Origin: Actinomycetota bacterium
GTDB taxonomy: Bacteria; Actinomycetota; Acidimicrobiia; Acidimicrobiales; Iamiaceae
Length of the DNA stretch: 39,211 bases
NCBI GenBank assembly: GCA_016185275.1
Contig: JACPNX010000006.1
Coordinates: 108,805 to 148,015, forward strand
Direction: 5' to 3'
Below, in pieces: positions 22,743 to 29,914 of this stretch (positions are counted from its first letter, which is position 1; the number at the start of each line of letters is the position of its first letter). Below the pieces are notes generated by a model, which did no database searches, was not told where the DNA came from, and saw nothing but the letters and a program-made list of their open reading frames with translations. The translations under genes and the position numbers were made by a program.

Positions 22743-23878
22743 CGTCGGCGGCGGGGCCGATGCGGTTGTACGACACCGCGCGGCGCGAGACGGTGCCGTT
22801 CCGGCCGGGGCCGGTCGTCACCATGTACACGTGCGGGATCACGCCCTACGACGCCACCCACATGGGGCACGCAGCGGCCTACCTTACCTACGACGTGCTG
22901 CAGCGGCGCCTGCGCGACCTCGGTCACGAGACGCGCTGCGTGCGCAACATCACTGACGTCGACGACGACATGCTGCGCAAGGCCCGCGAGATCGGCGTGC
23001 ACTTCCTCGACCTCGCCGCCGCGGAGACGGCCCGCTTCGCCGACGACGTGGCCGCCCTCGGGCTCCTGCCGGCGTGGAGCGAACCGCGGGCGACGTCCGC
23101 CATCCCCGACATCCGCGGCTTCATCGGCATGGTCCTCGACCGTGGCCATGCCTACGAGAGCGGCGGCGGCGTCTACTTCGACGTCTCCTCGTTCCCGCGC
23201 TTCGGGCAGGTGAGCCACCGCTCCCGCGACGAGATGCTCGACCTCGCGCGCCGCCACGGCGGCAGGCCCGACGACCCGGCCAAACGGGACCCGCTCGACT
23301 TCGTCCTCTGGCAGCCTTCGGCCCCCGACGAGCCGTCGTGGGAGTCGCTGTGGGGTCCGGGCCGCCCGGGCTGGCACATCGAGTGCTCCGCGTTGGCACT
23401 GCGGGAGCTGGGGACGACCATCGATCTGCACGGCGGCGGCTCGGACCTCGTCTTCCCCCACCACGAGTGCGAGGCGGCCCAGTCCGAGGCCGCCACCGGC
23501 GATCCCTTCGTCCGCCACTGGATGCACCAGGCGATGGTGCGCATGGACGGCGAGAAGATGTCGAAGTCGCTCGGGAACCTCGTGTTCGTGTCGGACCTGC
23601 GCAAGGAGTGGGACCCCATGGCGATCCGCCTGGCCGTGGCCGTCCACCACTACCGCACCGAATGGGACTGGACGCCCGACCTGATGGGCGAGGCCGCCGA
23701 GCGGCTCGACCGGTGGCGGGCGGCGGGGGAGGGTGAGGCCGCGCTCGGCGACGTGCGGGCGTGCCTCGACGCCGACCTCGACACCCCCGGCGCCGTGGCC
23801 GCCGTCGACGCCGCCGTCGCCGCCGGCCGCGGCGCCAGCCGGGCGGCGGGCCTGCTCGGAATCCGCCTCACCGCCTGA
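22739..23878 (+). CDS. Mycothiol ligase MshC (cysteine:GlcN-inositol ligase)
   Basis: This 379-residue enzyme makes the amide bond between L-cysteine and 1D-myo-inositol 2-amino-2-deoxy-alpha-D-glucopyranoside using ATP, the penultimate step of mycothiol synthesis. It is a shortened class I tRNA-synthetase fold. CGITPYDATHMGHA (from Cys32) is the mycothiol-ligase form of the HIGH region, unlike the CGPTVYD form of cysteinyl-tRNA synthetase. WHIECSALAL with HGGGSDLVFPHHE supplies zinc ligands, and KMSKS is at about residue 273. The anticodon-binding region of CysS is absent. GTG 22739 overlaps the npdG stop; an ATG at 22760 is possible. Mycothiol is confined to Actinobacteria, so this gene is a good lineage marker. 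Confidence 0.9.
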   Translation: MTSAAGPMRLYDTARRETVPFRPGPVVTMYTCGITPYDATHMGHAAAYLTYDVLQRRLRDLGHETRCVRNITDVDDDMLRKAREIGVHFLDLAAAETARFADDVAALGLLPAWSEPRATSAIPDIRGFIGMVLDRGHAYESGGGVYFDVSSFPRFGQVSHRSRDEMLDLARRHGGRPDDPAKRDPLDFVLWQPSAPDEPSWESLWGPGRPGWHIECSALALRELGTTIDLHGGGSDLVFPHHECEAAQSEAATGDPFVRHWMHQAMVRMDGEKMSKSLGNLVFVSDLRKEWDPMAIRLAVAVHHYRTEWDWTPDLMGEAAERLDRWRAAGEGEAALGDVRACLDADLDTPGAVAAVDAAVAAGRGASRAAGLLGIRLTA

Positions 23879-23982
23879 GCGGTCGGTCCGCCGGTCGCGG
23901 GGAGCGTCGCGCGCCGTCGACGGTCGATCCGACCGGCGCCGCGAAGGCCGGCCCGGTCGCCGGCGGGGATCCGGGTACCGGC

Positions 23983-24011
23983 CTGACCCGGCCGGGCTCG
24001 TGTGACACCAT
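23983..24011 (+). promoter_or_regulatory. Candidate promoter of the acyltransferase gene
   Basis: CTGACC (23983-23988) and CACCAT (24006-24011) are 17 bases apart. The -10 box ends seven bases before GTG 24019, which would then be a leaderless start; it would exclude the ATG at 24010. The remaining sequence in 23879-23982 shows no gene. Confidence 0.35.
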
Positions 24012-24837
24012 GCACGCCGTGGCCGACCGCGACGTGGGGCAGCTCTTCAGCGTCGGCAAGGCCGTCCTGACGCCGTTGTTCACGTTCGCGTGGCGATTCC
24101 GGGTGGAGGGGCTCGAGCACGTGCCTGCTGACGGGCCGGCGATCATCTGCCCGAACCACACCTCGGTGCTCGACTCGTTCTTCCTGCCGCTCGTCCTGCC
24201 GCGGCGCATCACCTACGTCGGCAAAGCCGAGTACATGGACGACTGGAAGACCAAGTACGTGTTCCCGGCCCTCGGCATGATCCCGATCGACCGCGCCGGG
24301 GGCAATGCCAGCGAGCGGGCGCTGGCGGCGGCGCAGCGCCTGCTGGAGGACGGTGAGCTGTTCGGCATCTATCCCGAGGGCACCAGGAGCCGCAGCGGGA
24401 AGCTCCACAAGGGCCACACCGGCCCGGCCCGCCTGGCGCTGCGCACCGGCGCGCCGATCATCCCCGTCGGGATCCGAGGCGCCCGGGAGATCATGCCGCC
24501 CGACGCCAAGCTGCCGAAGCCGTTCATGACGTGCCGGATCCGTTTCGGGCGGCCGGTCCGCCCCGACCGGTACCGCGACCGGACCGACGACCGCATGGTG
24601 CTGCGCCAGATCATCGACGAGGTCATGTACGAGATCCGCGCCCTGTCCGGCCAGGAGTACGTGAACGAGTACGCCACCAAGCGCGACGAGCGCCTGCCGG
24701 GCCAGGCGGCGCGGATCCCGTCCGGCCCGTCCGCCAACGGCCACGACGCGGACGGCTCCGGCGACGAAGCCGAGCAACGCCCGCCACGCTCCTCCGCCGA
24801 CGCGCTGGCGCACCCGCGCGTCAGCGCGAAGACCTGA
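24010..24837 (+). CDS. 1-acyl-sn-glycerol-3-phosphate acyltransferase family (PlsC)
   Basis: This 275-residue membrane-associated acyltransferase transfers an acyl chain to a lysophospholipid such as lysophosphatidic acid. The HX4D catalytic motif is NHTSVLD, followed by the substrate-binding block (MIPIDRAGG), YPEGTRSRSGKLHKGHTG and IIPVGIRG, in the standard order. A hydrophobic stretch (VGKAVLTPLFTFAWRF) near the N-terminus may dip into the membrane. The C-terminal 55 residues are a hydrophilic tail outside the fold. ATG 24010 is used; GTG 24019 fits the promoter geometry better and would remove three residues. No strong ribosome-binding site is visible for either. It stands between mshC and thrS. 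Confidence 0.88.
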   Translation: MHAVADRDVGQLFSVGKAVLTPLFTFAWRFRVEGLEHVPADGPAIICPNHTSVLDSFFLPLVLPRRITYVGKAEYMDDWKTKYVFPALGMIPIDRAGGNASERALAAAQRLLEDGELFGIYPEGTRSRSGKLHKGHTGPARLALRTGAPIIPVGIRGAREIMPPDAKLPKPFMTCRIRFGRPVRPDRYRDRTDDRMVLRQIIDEVMYEIRALSGQEYVNEYATKRDERLPGQAARIPSGPSANGHDADGSGDEAEQRPPRSSADALAHPRVSAKT

Positions 24838-24927
24838 CGAGCGCTCCACCTGCTGGCGCGCCGCCCGCGCGCCCAGGGGCGGCCGAACTCCGCCGGAACC
24901 CTGTCGGGCGGGTGGGACGGTCACCGG

Positions 24928-24933
24928 TACGCT
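24928..24933 (+). promoter_or_regulatory. -10 box of leaderless thrS
   Basis: TACGCT, then six bases, then ATG at 24940. Transcription would start on the A of the start codon. No T-box leader or Shine-Dalgarno is present in the 102-base gap after plsC. Confidence 0.5.
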
Positions 24934-24939
24934 CCGGCG

Positions 24940-26967
24940 ATGGCCGCCGTGACCATCTCGCTGCCCGACGGGTCGACGCGCTCGCTGCCGGCCGGCGCGA
25001 CCGTCGCCGACCTGGCGGCTTCGATCGGGCCACGGCTGGCCAAGGCCGCGGTCATCGGCACCGTCGACGGCGTGGAGCGCGACCTCGACTGGACGCTGGC
25101 CGACGGCGACGCCGTGGAGATCGTCACGGCGGAATCGCCGCGCGGGCTCTACACGATCCGCCACTCCACGGCCCACGTCCTCGCCCAGGCGGTCCTCGAC
25201 CTGTTCCCCGGAGCGACCTTCGCGATCGGCCCGCCCGTCGAGGACGGCTTCTACTACGACTTCTCGCTCCCACCGGACGCTGACGGCCGCCCGGCCACGC
25301 TGAGCTCCGAGGACCTCGAGCGCATCGACGTGCGGATGCGCGAGATCATCGCCGAGGGGCAGCCGTTCGTGCGCGATGAGCTCCCGAGCGACCGGGCCCG
25401 CGAGGTGTTCGCCGCCCACCCGTTCAAGCTCGAGATCATCGACGGCGCCGCCGAGGACCCGACCTCGGTCACCGAGGCCGGCACGGTCCGCACCTACGAG
25501 AACCCGCCGAGCCGCCCCAAGGAGCACCCGCCCTTCGCGGGTTACCCCGGCTTCATCGACCTCTGCCGCGGCCCGCACGTGCCCGCCACCAACCGCTTCC
25601 TGGGCCACTTCGAGCTGATGCGCGTGGCCGGCGCCTACTGGCGCGGCGACGAGCACCGACCCATGCTCCAGCGGGTCTACGGCACCGCGTGGGCCTCCAA
25701 GGCCGACCTCGACGCGCACCTGCGACGCCTGGAAGAGGCGGCGGCGCGTGACCACCGCAAGCTCGGCGCAGAGCTCGACCTGTTCAGCTTCCCCGACGAG
25801 ATCGGCTCCGGCCTGGCCGTGTTCCACCCGAAGGGCGGGCTGGTGCGCCGGCTGCTCGAGGACTACTCGCGCCGCCGGCACGAGCAGGCGGGCTACGAGT
25901 TCGTCTACTCGCCGCACATCACCAAGGCCGGCCTGTTCGAGACCTCGGGCCACCTCCAGTGGTTCGCCGATGGCATGTACCCGCCGATGGAGCTCGACCC
26001 GGACTCGGCGGGCAAGGGCACCGAGTACTACCTCAAGCCGATGAACTGCCCGTTCCACATCCTGATCTTCCGGTCCCGGATGCGCAGCTACCGCGAGCTG
26101 CCGCTGCGCCTGTTCGAGTTCGGCACCGTGTACCGGTACGAGAAGTCGGGAGTGGTCCACGGGCTCACCCGCGTGCGGGGCATGACGCAGGACGACGCCC
26201 ACATCTTCTGCGCCCGCGACCAGATGGCCGGCGAGCTGCAGAGCCTGCTCGGCTTCGTGCTGGACCTCCTGCGCGACTACGGCCTCGACGACTTCCACCT
26301 CGAGCTGTCGACCCGCGGCGAGGCCGAGAAGTTCGCCGGTTCCGACGAGGACTGGGCCGACGCCACCGACGCGCTGCGATCGGCGGCGGACGCGTCGGGC
26401 CTCGAGCTCGTCCCCGATCCGGGCGGCGCCGCGTACTACGGACCGAAGATCTCCGTGCAGGCCCGCGACGCCATCGGGCGCACTTGGCAGATGTCCACCC
26501 TCCAGGTCGACACGCAGCTCCCGCAACGCTTCGACCTCCACTACGTCGGCGCCGACGGGCAGCGCCACCGGCCGGTCATGATCCACCGTGCGCTGTTCGG
26601 CTCCGTCGAGCGGTTCTTCGGCGTGCTCGTCGAGCACTACGCCGGCGCCTTCCCGACGTGGCTGGCGCCGGTGCAGGTGCGGGTGCTGCCGGTCCGCGAC
26701 GACCACGACGCCTACGCGAGCCGCCTGGCCGACCGCTTCCGGGCAGAGGGCCTGCGGGCCGACGTCGTGCACGCCGAGGAGAAGCTGGGCAATCGCATCC
26801 GGCGCGCCAAGCTCGAAAAGGTCCCCTACGTCCTGGTGGTCGGCGACGACGACGTCGAGCACGGCACGGTCGGCGTGAACCCGCGAGGTGGCGACGTCGA
26901 GCGGGGCGTCGCGGTGGACGAGTTCGTGGCGCGGGTCCGCGGCGAGGTCGCCGCCCGCGTGGCGTGA
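24940..26967 (+). CDS. Threonyl-tRNA synthetase
   Basis: This 675-residue class II synthetase charges tRNA-Thr. The N-terminal TGS domain (SLPDGSTRSLPAGATVADLA) is followed by the editing domain with HSTAHVLAQAV and DLCRGPHVP. The catalytic core has GSGLAVFHPKGG, zinc-ligand Cys370 in MNCPFH, FEFGTVYRYEKSG (motif 2), GMTQDDAHIFC and MIHRALFGSVERFFG (motif 3). A C-terminal anticodon domain starts at VQVRVLPVRDDHDAY. Length is normal to slightly long; the extra length includes an insert PPSRPKEHPPFAGYPG just before the CRGPH editing motif. The ATG has a leaderless promoter. The stop overlaps the HIT gene (GTGA), the same order as in mycobacteria. Confidence 0.97.
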   Translation: MAAVTISLPDGSTRSLPAGATVADLAASIGPRLAKAAVIGTVDGVERDLDWTLADGDAVEIVTAESPRGLYTIRHSTAHVLAQAVLDLFPGATFAIGPPVEDGFYYDFSLPPDADGRPATLSSEDLERIDVRMREIIAEGQPFVRDELPSDRAREVFAAHPFKLEIIDGAAEDPTSVTEAGTVRTYENPPSRPKEHPPFAGYPGFIDLCRGPHVPATNRFLGHFELMRVAGAYWRGDEHRPMLQRVYGTAWASKADLDAHLRRLEEAAARDHRKLGAELDLFSFPDEIGSGLAVFHPKGGLVRRLLEDYSRRRHEQAGYEFVYSPHITKAGLFETSGHLQWFADGMYPPMELDPDSAGKGTEYYLKPMNCPFHILIFRSRMRSYRELPLRLFEFGTVYRYEKSGVVHGLTRVRGMTQDDAHIFCARDQMAGELQSLLGFVLDLLRDYGLDDFHLELSTRGEAEKFAGSDEDWADATDALRSAADASGLELVPDPGGAAYYGPKISVQARDAIGRTWQMSTLQVDTQLPQRFDLHYVGADGQRHRPVMIHRALFGSVERFFGVLVEHYAGAFPTWLAPVQVRVLPVRDDHDAYASRLADRFRAEGLRADVVHAEEKLGNRIRRAKLEKVPYVLVVGDDDVEHGTVGVNPRGGDVERGVAVDEFVARVRGEVAARVA

Positions 26968-27524
26968 CGACCGCCGCGGAGGCCGGGGGTGGCCCGTCGC
27001 CCGGCCTGGCCCGGTTGTGGGCGGGTTGGCGCTCCGGCTACATCGCCCAGGTCGGCGACGACGCGGCCGCGCTGCGGCCCGACCAGACGGGTCGCTCGCT
27101 CTTCGAGCGGATCCTCCAGTCGGGGCGGCCGGACGAAGAGACGTTGGTGGTGCACCGCGGCCGGCTCTGCTCGGCGGTGCTGAACGCCTTTCCGTACGGC
27201 AGCGGGCACCTGCTCGTGCTGCCGAACCGGGCCGTCGCGGCGCTGGGCGGGCTCACCACCGAGGAGGCGGGCGAGCTGTGGGCCATGGTGACCGCGGCCG
27301 TGCACGCGGTGGAAGTGGCGTACCGACCCGACGGCGTCAACGTCGGCGCCAACCTCGGTGCCGCCGCCGGGGCCGGCGTACCCGACCACCTCCACGTCCA
27401 CGTGCTGCCGCGGTGGGCCGCCGACTCCAACTTCATGACCGCGGTCGCGGAGACGCGCGTGCTGCCCGAGCCGCTCGCGGAGTCGTGGCGCAAGCTGAGC
27501 GCCGCCTGGCCCGCCTCCGGCTGA
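26964..27524 (+). CDS. HIT-family protein, probable Ap4A phosphorylase
   Basis: This 186-residue histidine-triad protein carries the triad DHLHVHVLPRW near residues 135-145, preceded by the conserved NVGANLGAAAGAG loop and the strand LVVHRGRLCSAVLNAFPYGSGHLLVLP. The loop and the trailing DSNFM match the mycobacterial protein encoded behind thrS, which is known to phosphorolyse diadenosine tetraphosphate. ThrS makes Ap4A as a side product, so the coupled gene order has a simple rationale. The GTG overlaps the thrS stop; the hydrophilic first 25 residues are not conserved. In mycobacteria a phosphatidylinositol-phosphate synthase gene follows; here a membrane protein of unknown function does. 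Confidence 0.88.
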   Translation: MTTAAEAGGGPSPGLARLWAGWRSGYIAQVGDDAAALRPDQTGRSLFERILQSGRPDEETLVVHRGRLCSAVLNAFPYGSGHLLVLPNRAVAALGGLTTEEAGELWAMVTAAVHAVEVAYRPDGVNVGANLGAAAGAGVPDHLHVHVLPRWAADSNFMTAVAETRVLPEPLAESWRKLSAAWPASG

Positions 27525-27563
27525 CCCGACGCGTCGCCGCACTCGGGCGCGGCGCGGGCCCGC

Positions 27564-27594
27564 TTGGAGCGCCGGGCGGATGCGCCGCTACCGT
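27564..27594 (+). promoter_or_regulatory. Promoter of repeat-bearing membrane protein
   Basis: TTGGAG (27564-27569) and TACCGT (27589-27594) are 19 bases apart. The -10 box is followed by seven bases and GTG at 27602, giving a leaderless start. Confidence 0.5.
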
Positions 27595-27601
27595 CCGCTC
27601 C

Positions 27602-28297
27602 GTGCCGCCCGACGAATCGTCGCCCACCGAGCCGTCGGGCCATCCGCCGGCCGCTGGGCCGTCGGGCCATCCGCCGGCCGCTGGGCCGTCGGGCGATCCG
27701 CCGGCCGCTGGGCCGTCGGGCGATCCGCCGACCGCCGCCCGGCACGACGTCCCCGTCGCCGCGGCGGCCGACGAGGACGTCGTCGACGCTCTGCCGGAGG
27801 ACCTCGACGTGTCGGCCTACGTCGGCCCGTACACCTTTCCCGACAACAACCGGCGCCGCATCCCGGGCTACCTGTACCTCGCCGTGGCCGCCGCGACCGT
27901 GGTGCTGTGGGCGGCGACCCGGGGGCGGCAACCGGTGCTCGTCAACGACGGGTTCCTCTGGGCTGCGCTCGCCCTCGCGCTCGTCGGCGCCTACTCCATC
28001 GCCGCCGGCTTCGACCTCGCCGTCGACGAGCAGGACGCGCTGGTCGTGGCCACGCGCCGGGTCGGCTTCCCGGTCGGGCACGCGTCGGCACAGCTCGGCT
28101 GGCGAGGGCTGAGGAGCCGACCGACCTGGCGCCTGCTGCTGTACTCGGCCGACAACCCGCCGGCGCGCCGGGCGCTGGTGCTCGTCGACGGTGTGGACGG
28201 CGAGGTCGTCGACTGGTTCGCGGAGGACAACCCGGAGGACTGGAGCGACCTGGAGGGGTCGTTGGCCCGCTCCGGCGATCGGGCACCGCGCGCCTGA
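27602..28297 (+). CDS. Two-helix membrane protein with Pro/Gly repeat N-terminus
   Basis: This 231-residue protein is of unknown function. Residues 11-46 are four nine-residue repeats of the form PSG(H/D)PPAAG. An acidic stretch and YVGPYTFPDNNRRRIPGYLYL follow, then two hydrophobic helices (about 90-105 and 117-138). The C-terminal soluble domain of about 90 residues contains LAVDEQDALVVATRRVGFPVGHASAQLGWRGLRSRPTWRLLLYSADNPP. It has the look of a PH-like domain as found in small actinobacterial membrane proteins, but I cannot confirm this. Both flanks of the helix pair are probably cytoplasmic. The GTG start is set by a TACCGT box 7 bases upstream. Other genes here show similar low-complexity growth. 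Confidence 0.75.
   Translation: MPPDESSPTEPSGHPPAAGPSGHPPAAGPSGDPPAAGPSGDPPTAARHDVPVAAAADEDVVDALPEDLDVSAYVGPYTFPDNNRRRIPGYLYLAVAAATVVLWAATRGRQPVLVNDGFLWAALALALVGAYSIAAGFDLAVDEQDALVVATRRVGFPVGHASAQLGWRGLRSRPTWRLLLYSADNPPARRALVLVDGVDGEVVDWFAEDNPEDWSDLEGSLARSGDRAPRA
27631..27738. repeat. Four-copy 27-bp tandem repeat in coding sequence
   Basis: Units begin at 27631, 27658, 27685 and 27712. Copies 1 and 2 are identical, copy 3 differs by one base (His to Asp codon), and copy 4 is diverged at its end. Near-identity at DNA level indicates recent expansion. Being nine codons long, the unit preserves the frame. Confidence 0.93.
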
Positions 28298-28335
28298 CGG
28301 TGCGCCGGAGCCGCGCGCGCACAGCGCCGTCGCGC

Positions 28336-28776
28336 TCAGCCCGACCAGGGCACGGGAGCCCCGCCGCGCGACTGGTCGACGATCTGGTCCACGAGCCACC
28401 GGCGGCAGGCGACGACGTCCGGAGACGGCGGGGTCATCAGCAGGAGGCCTTCCGCGGCGAGACGGTCACCGGCCTCGACCAGCGCGACCCGGCGAGCCGA
28501 CTCCGACACTGCGGTGGCCGGCACCTCCACATCGACGTCGATGGCCGTCTCACCGTTGCGGAGCCGGCGCTCGAGGCCGGCGTGCACGAGGATGAGGTTC
28601 AGGTTCGGCATGTCGGGCACACCACGCTCGGGATGGTCGGCGAGGGCGACGAAGGTGAGCTCGCGCAGGATGGCGTCGCCGTGCGAGATGGTCCGCTTCA
28701 CCAGCTCGACCGGCAGGTTCAGCAGCCGGATCTTCAACGTCTCTCCGGCGCCGTCACCGACCAGTCGCTCCACCAT
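28336..28776 (-). CDS. Conserved hypothetical protein, 146 residues
   Basis: I do not recognise a named family. The protein begins MVERLVGDGAGETLKIRLLNLPVELVKRTISHGDAILRELTFVAL and is amphipathic alpha/beta with balanced charge, no signal and no membrane segment. The first part resembles, from memory, small proteins found beside SpoIIE/anti-sigma-type ATPases, in which LPVxLxxRxxxHxDxLLREFxL recurs; I cannot confirm that. The ATG at 28776 is used. The frame stays open upstream to 28869 but that would overlap the divergent oxidoreductase and give a basic, low-complexity extension. It is convergent with the gene ending at 28297. Protein-like composition and the absence of a good frame opposite it support a real gene. 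Confidence 0.65.
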   Translation of the reverse strand: MVERLVGDGAGETLKIRLLNLPVELVKRTISHGDAILRELTFVALADHPERGVPDMPNLNLILVHAGLERRLRNGETAIDVDVEVPATAVSESARRVALVEAGDRLAAEGLLLMTPPSPDVVACRRWLVDQIVDQSRGGAPVPWSG

Positions 28777-28838
28777 CAGCTGCCAGTGTTCCCGACCGCC
28801 ACCGCCGGCACGCACGGGACGACGGCTGGTTCCCCGGC

Positions 28839-28844
28839 TACGGT
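28839..28844 (+). promoter_or_regulatory. -10 box of LLM oxidoreductase gene
   Basis: TACGGT is followed by eight bases and GTG at 28853, consistent with a leaderless or near-leaderless transcript. Confidence 0.45.
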
Positions 28845-28852
28845 CCCGCCTC

Positions 28853-29770
28853 GTGCGCATCGGGATCAACGGAGGCGCCGCGACGGTCGACGGGATGGTC
28901 GATCAGGCGGTGGAAGCGGAACGGGACGGCTTCGCGAGCCTCTGGTTCCCGGGAGCCGTCGGCGGTGACCCGCTCGTGGCGATGGCTCTGGCCGGCCGGG
29001 CCACTACCCACATCGAGCTCGGGACCTCGGTGCTCCAGACCTACAGCTGCCATCCGGCGCTCCAGGCGCATCGGGCGGGCGCCGTCGCCGCCGCCATGGG
29101 GCGGCCGGGCTTCACGCTGGGGGTGGGCCCGTCGCACGGCCCCGTGATCGAGGGGTCCTACGGGATGCCCTACGACCACCCCGGGCGCCACACCGAGGAG
29201 TACGTCACCATCCTCGGCGGGCTGCTGCGGGGGGAGGCGGTCGCCTTCGACGGCGAGGACCTGCACCTGCACACCTTCGCCCCGCCGGCGCCGCCGGTTC
29301 ACCCCGTGCCGGTGCTGGTGGCCGCCCTCGGGCCGCGGCTGCTTCGGGTCGCCGGCAGCCTGGCGGATGGCACGATCCTGTGGATGGCCAACGCCCGCGC
29401 CGTCGAGTCACACGTGGCGCCGCGGGTCCGCGGCGCGGCCGACGCCGCCGGTCGGCCCGCCCCCCGGATCGTCGCGGGGCTGCCCGTCGCCGTGCACGAC
29501 GACGAGCGTGAGGCACGCGCCGCGGCGGCCGAGCAGTTCGCCGTGTACGGGACGTTGCCCAACTACCAGCGGATCCTCGAGCACGGCGGGGTCACCGGCC
29601 CCGCCGAGGCCGCGGTGGTCGGGGATGAAGCGGCCGTCCGGTCCCAGATCGAAGCCCTGTTCGAGGCAGGGGCCACGGACGTGTGGGCTTCGCCCTTCCC
29701 GGTGGGCGAGGACCGCCGGAGGTCGCGCCGCCGGACGCGAACGCTGCTCGCCGAGCTCGCCTCGGCCTGA
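28853..29770 (+). CDS. LLM-class (F420-dependent type) oxidoreductase
   Basis: This 305-residue luciferase-like TIM-barrel protein has VRIGINGG at the start, FASLWFPGAVGGDPLVAMALAGRAT, IELGTSVLQTYSCHPALQAHRAGAVAAAMGRPGFTLGVGPSHG (the flavin/F420-binding strands), GMPYDHPGRHTEEYVTILGGLLRGE and PVLVAALGPRLLRVAGSLADGTILWMA. These match the F420-dependent subgroup of actinobacteria more than FMN monooxygenases, and NpdG at 21951 could supply reduced F420. The substrate is unknown. The GTG start follows a TACGGT box and no ribosome-binding site is visible. The tail is very basic. The 144 bases after it, before the giant Tat-signal gene, hold no gene I can see. Confidence 0.85.
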   Translation: MRIGINGGAATVDGMVDQAVEAERDGFASLWFPGAVGGDPLVAMALAGRATTHIELGTSVLQTYSCHPALQAHRAGAVAAAMGRPGFTLGVGPSHGPVIEGSYGMPYDHPGRHTEEYVTILGGLLRGEAVAFDGEDLHLHTFAPPAPPVHPVPVLVAALGPRLLRVAGSLADGTILWMANARAVESHVAPRVRGAADAAGRPAPRIVAGLPVAVHDDEREARAAAAEQFAVYGTLPNYQRILEHGGVTGPAEAAVVGDEAAVRSQIEALFEAGATDVWASPFPVGEDRRRSRRRTRTLLAELASA

Positions 29771-29914
29771 GCCAGGCATTCAACCCGCTCGCGCGCTTTG
29801 GTGTCCGCAGGTCGGGCCCGTCGTGGCAGGTGCCCTGAGTTGCGTACTCGCCACTCATGACGCACGGGCCGATCGGCGCGCACGATGCCCGGAGCCGACC
29901 GACGAGGTGAGGGC

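Noticed and set aside
22739..23878. Cysteinyl-tRNA synthetase
   Set aside because: The ITPYDATH motif and the missing anticodon-binding region identify mycothiol ligase instead.
24838..24939. T-box leader for thrS
   Set aside because: The gap is only 102 bases, has no T-box core or terminator, and the -10 box abuts the start codon.
23650..26862. Open frame of over 1000 codons antisense to mshC, plsC and thrS
   Set aside because: High third-position GC keeps opposite frames open; the predicted protein is a Val/Gly/Arg/His-rich shadow and the plus strand carries clear conserved enzymes.
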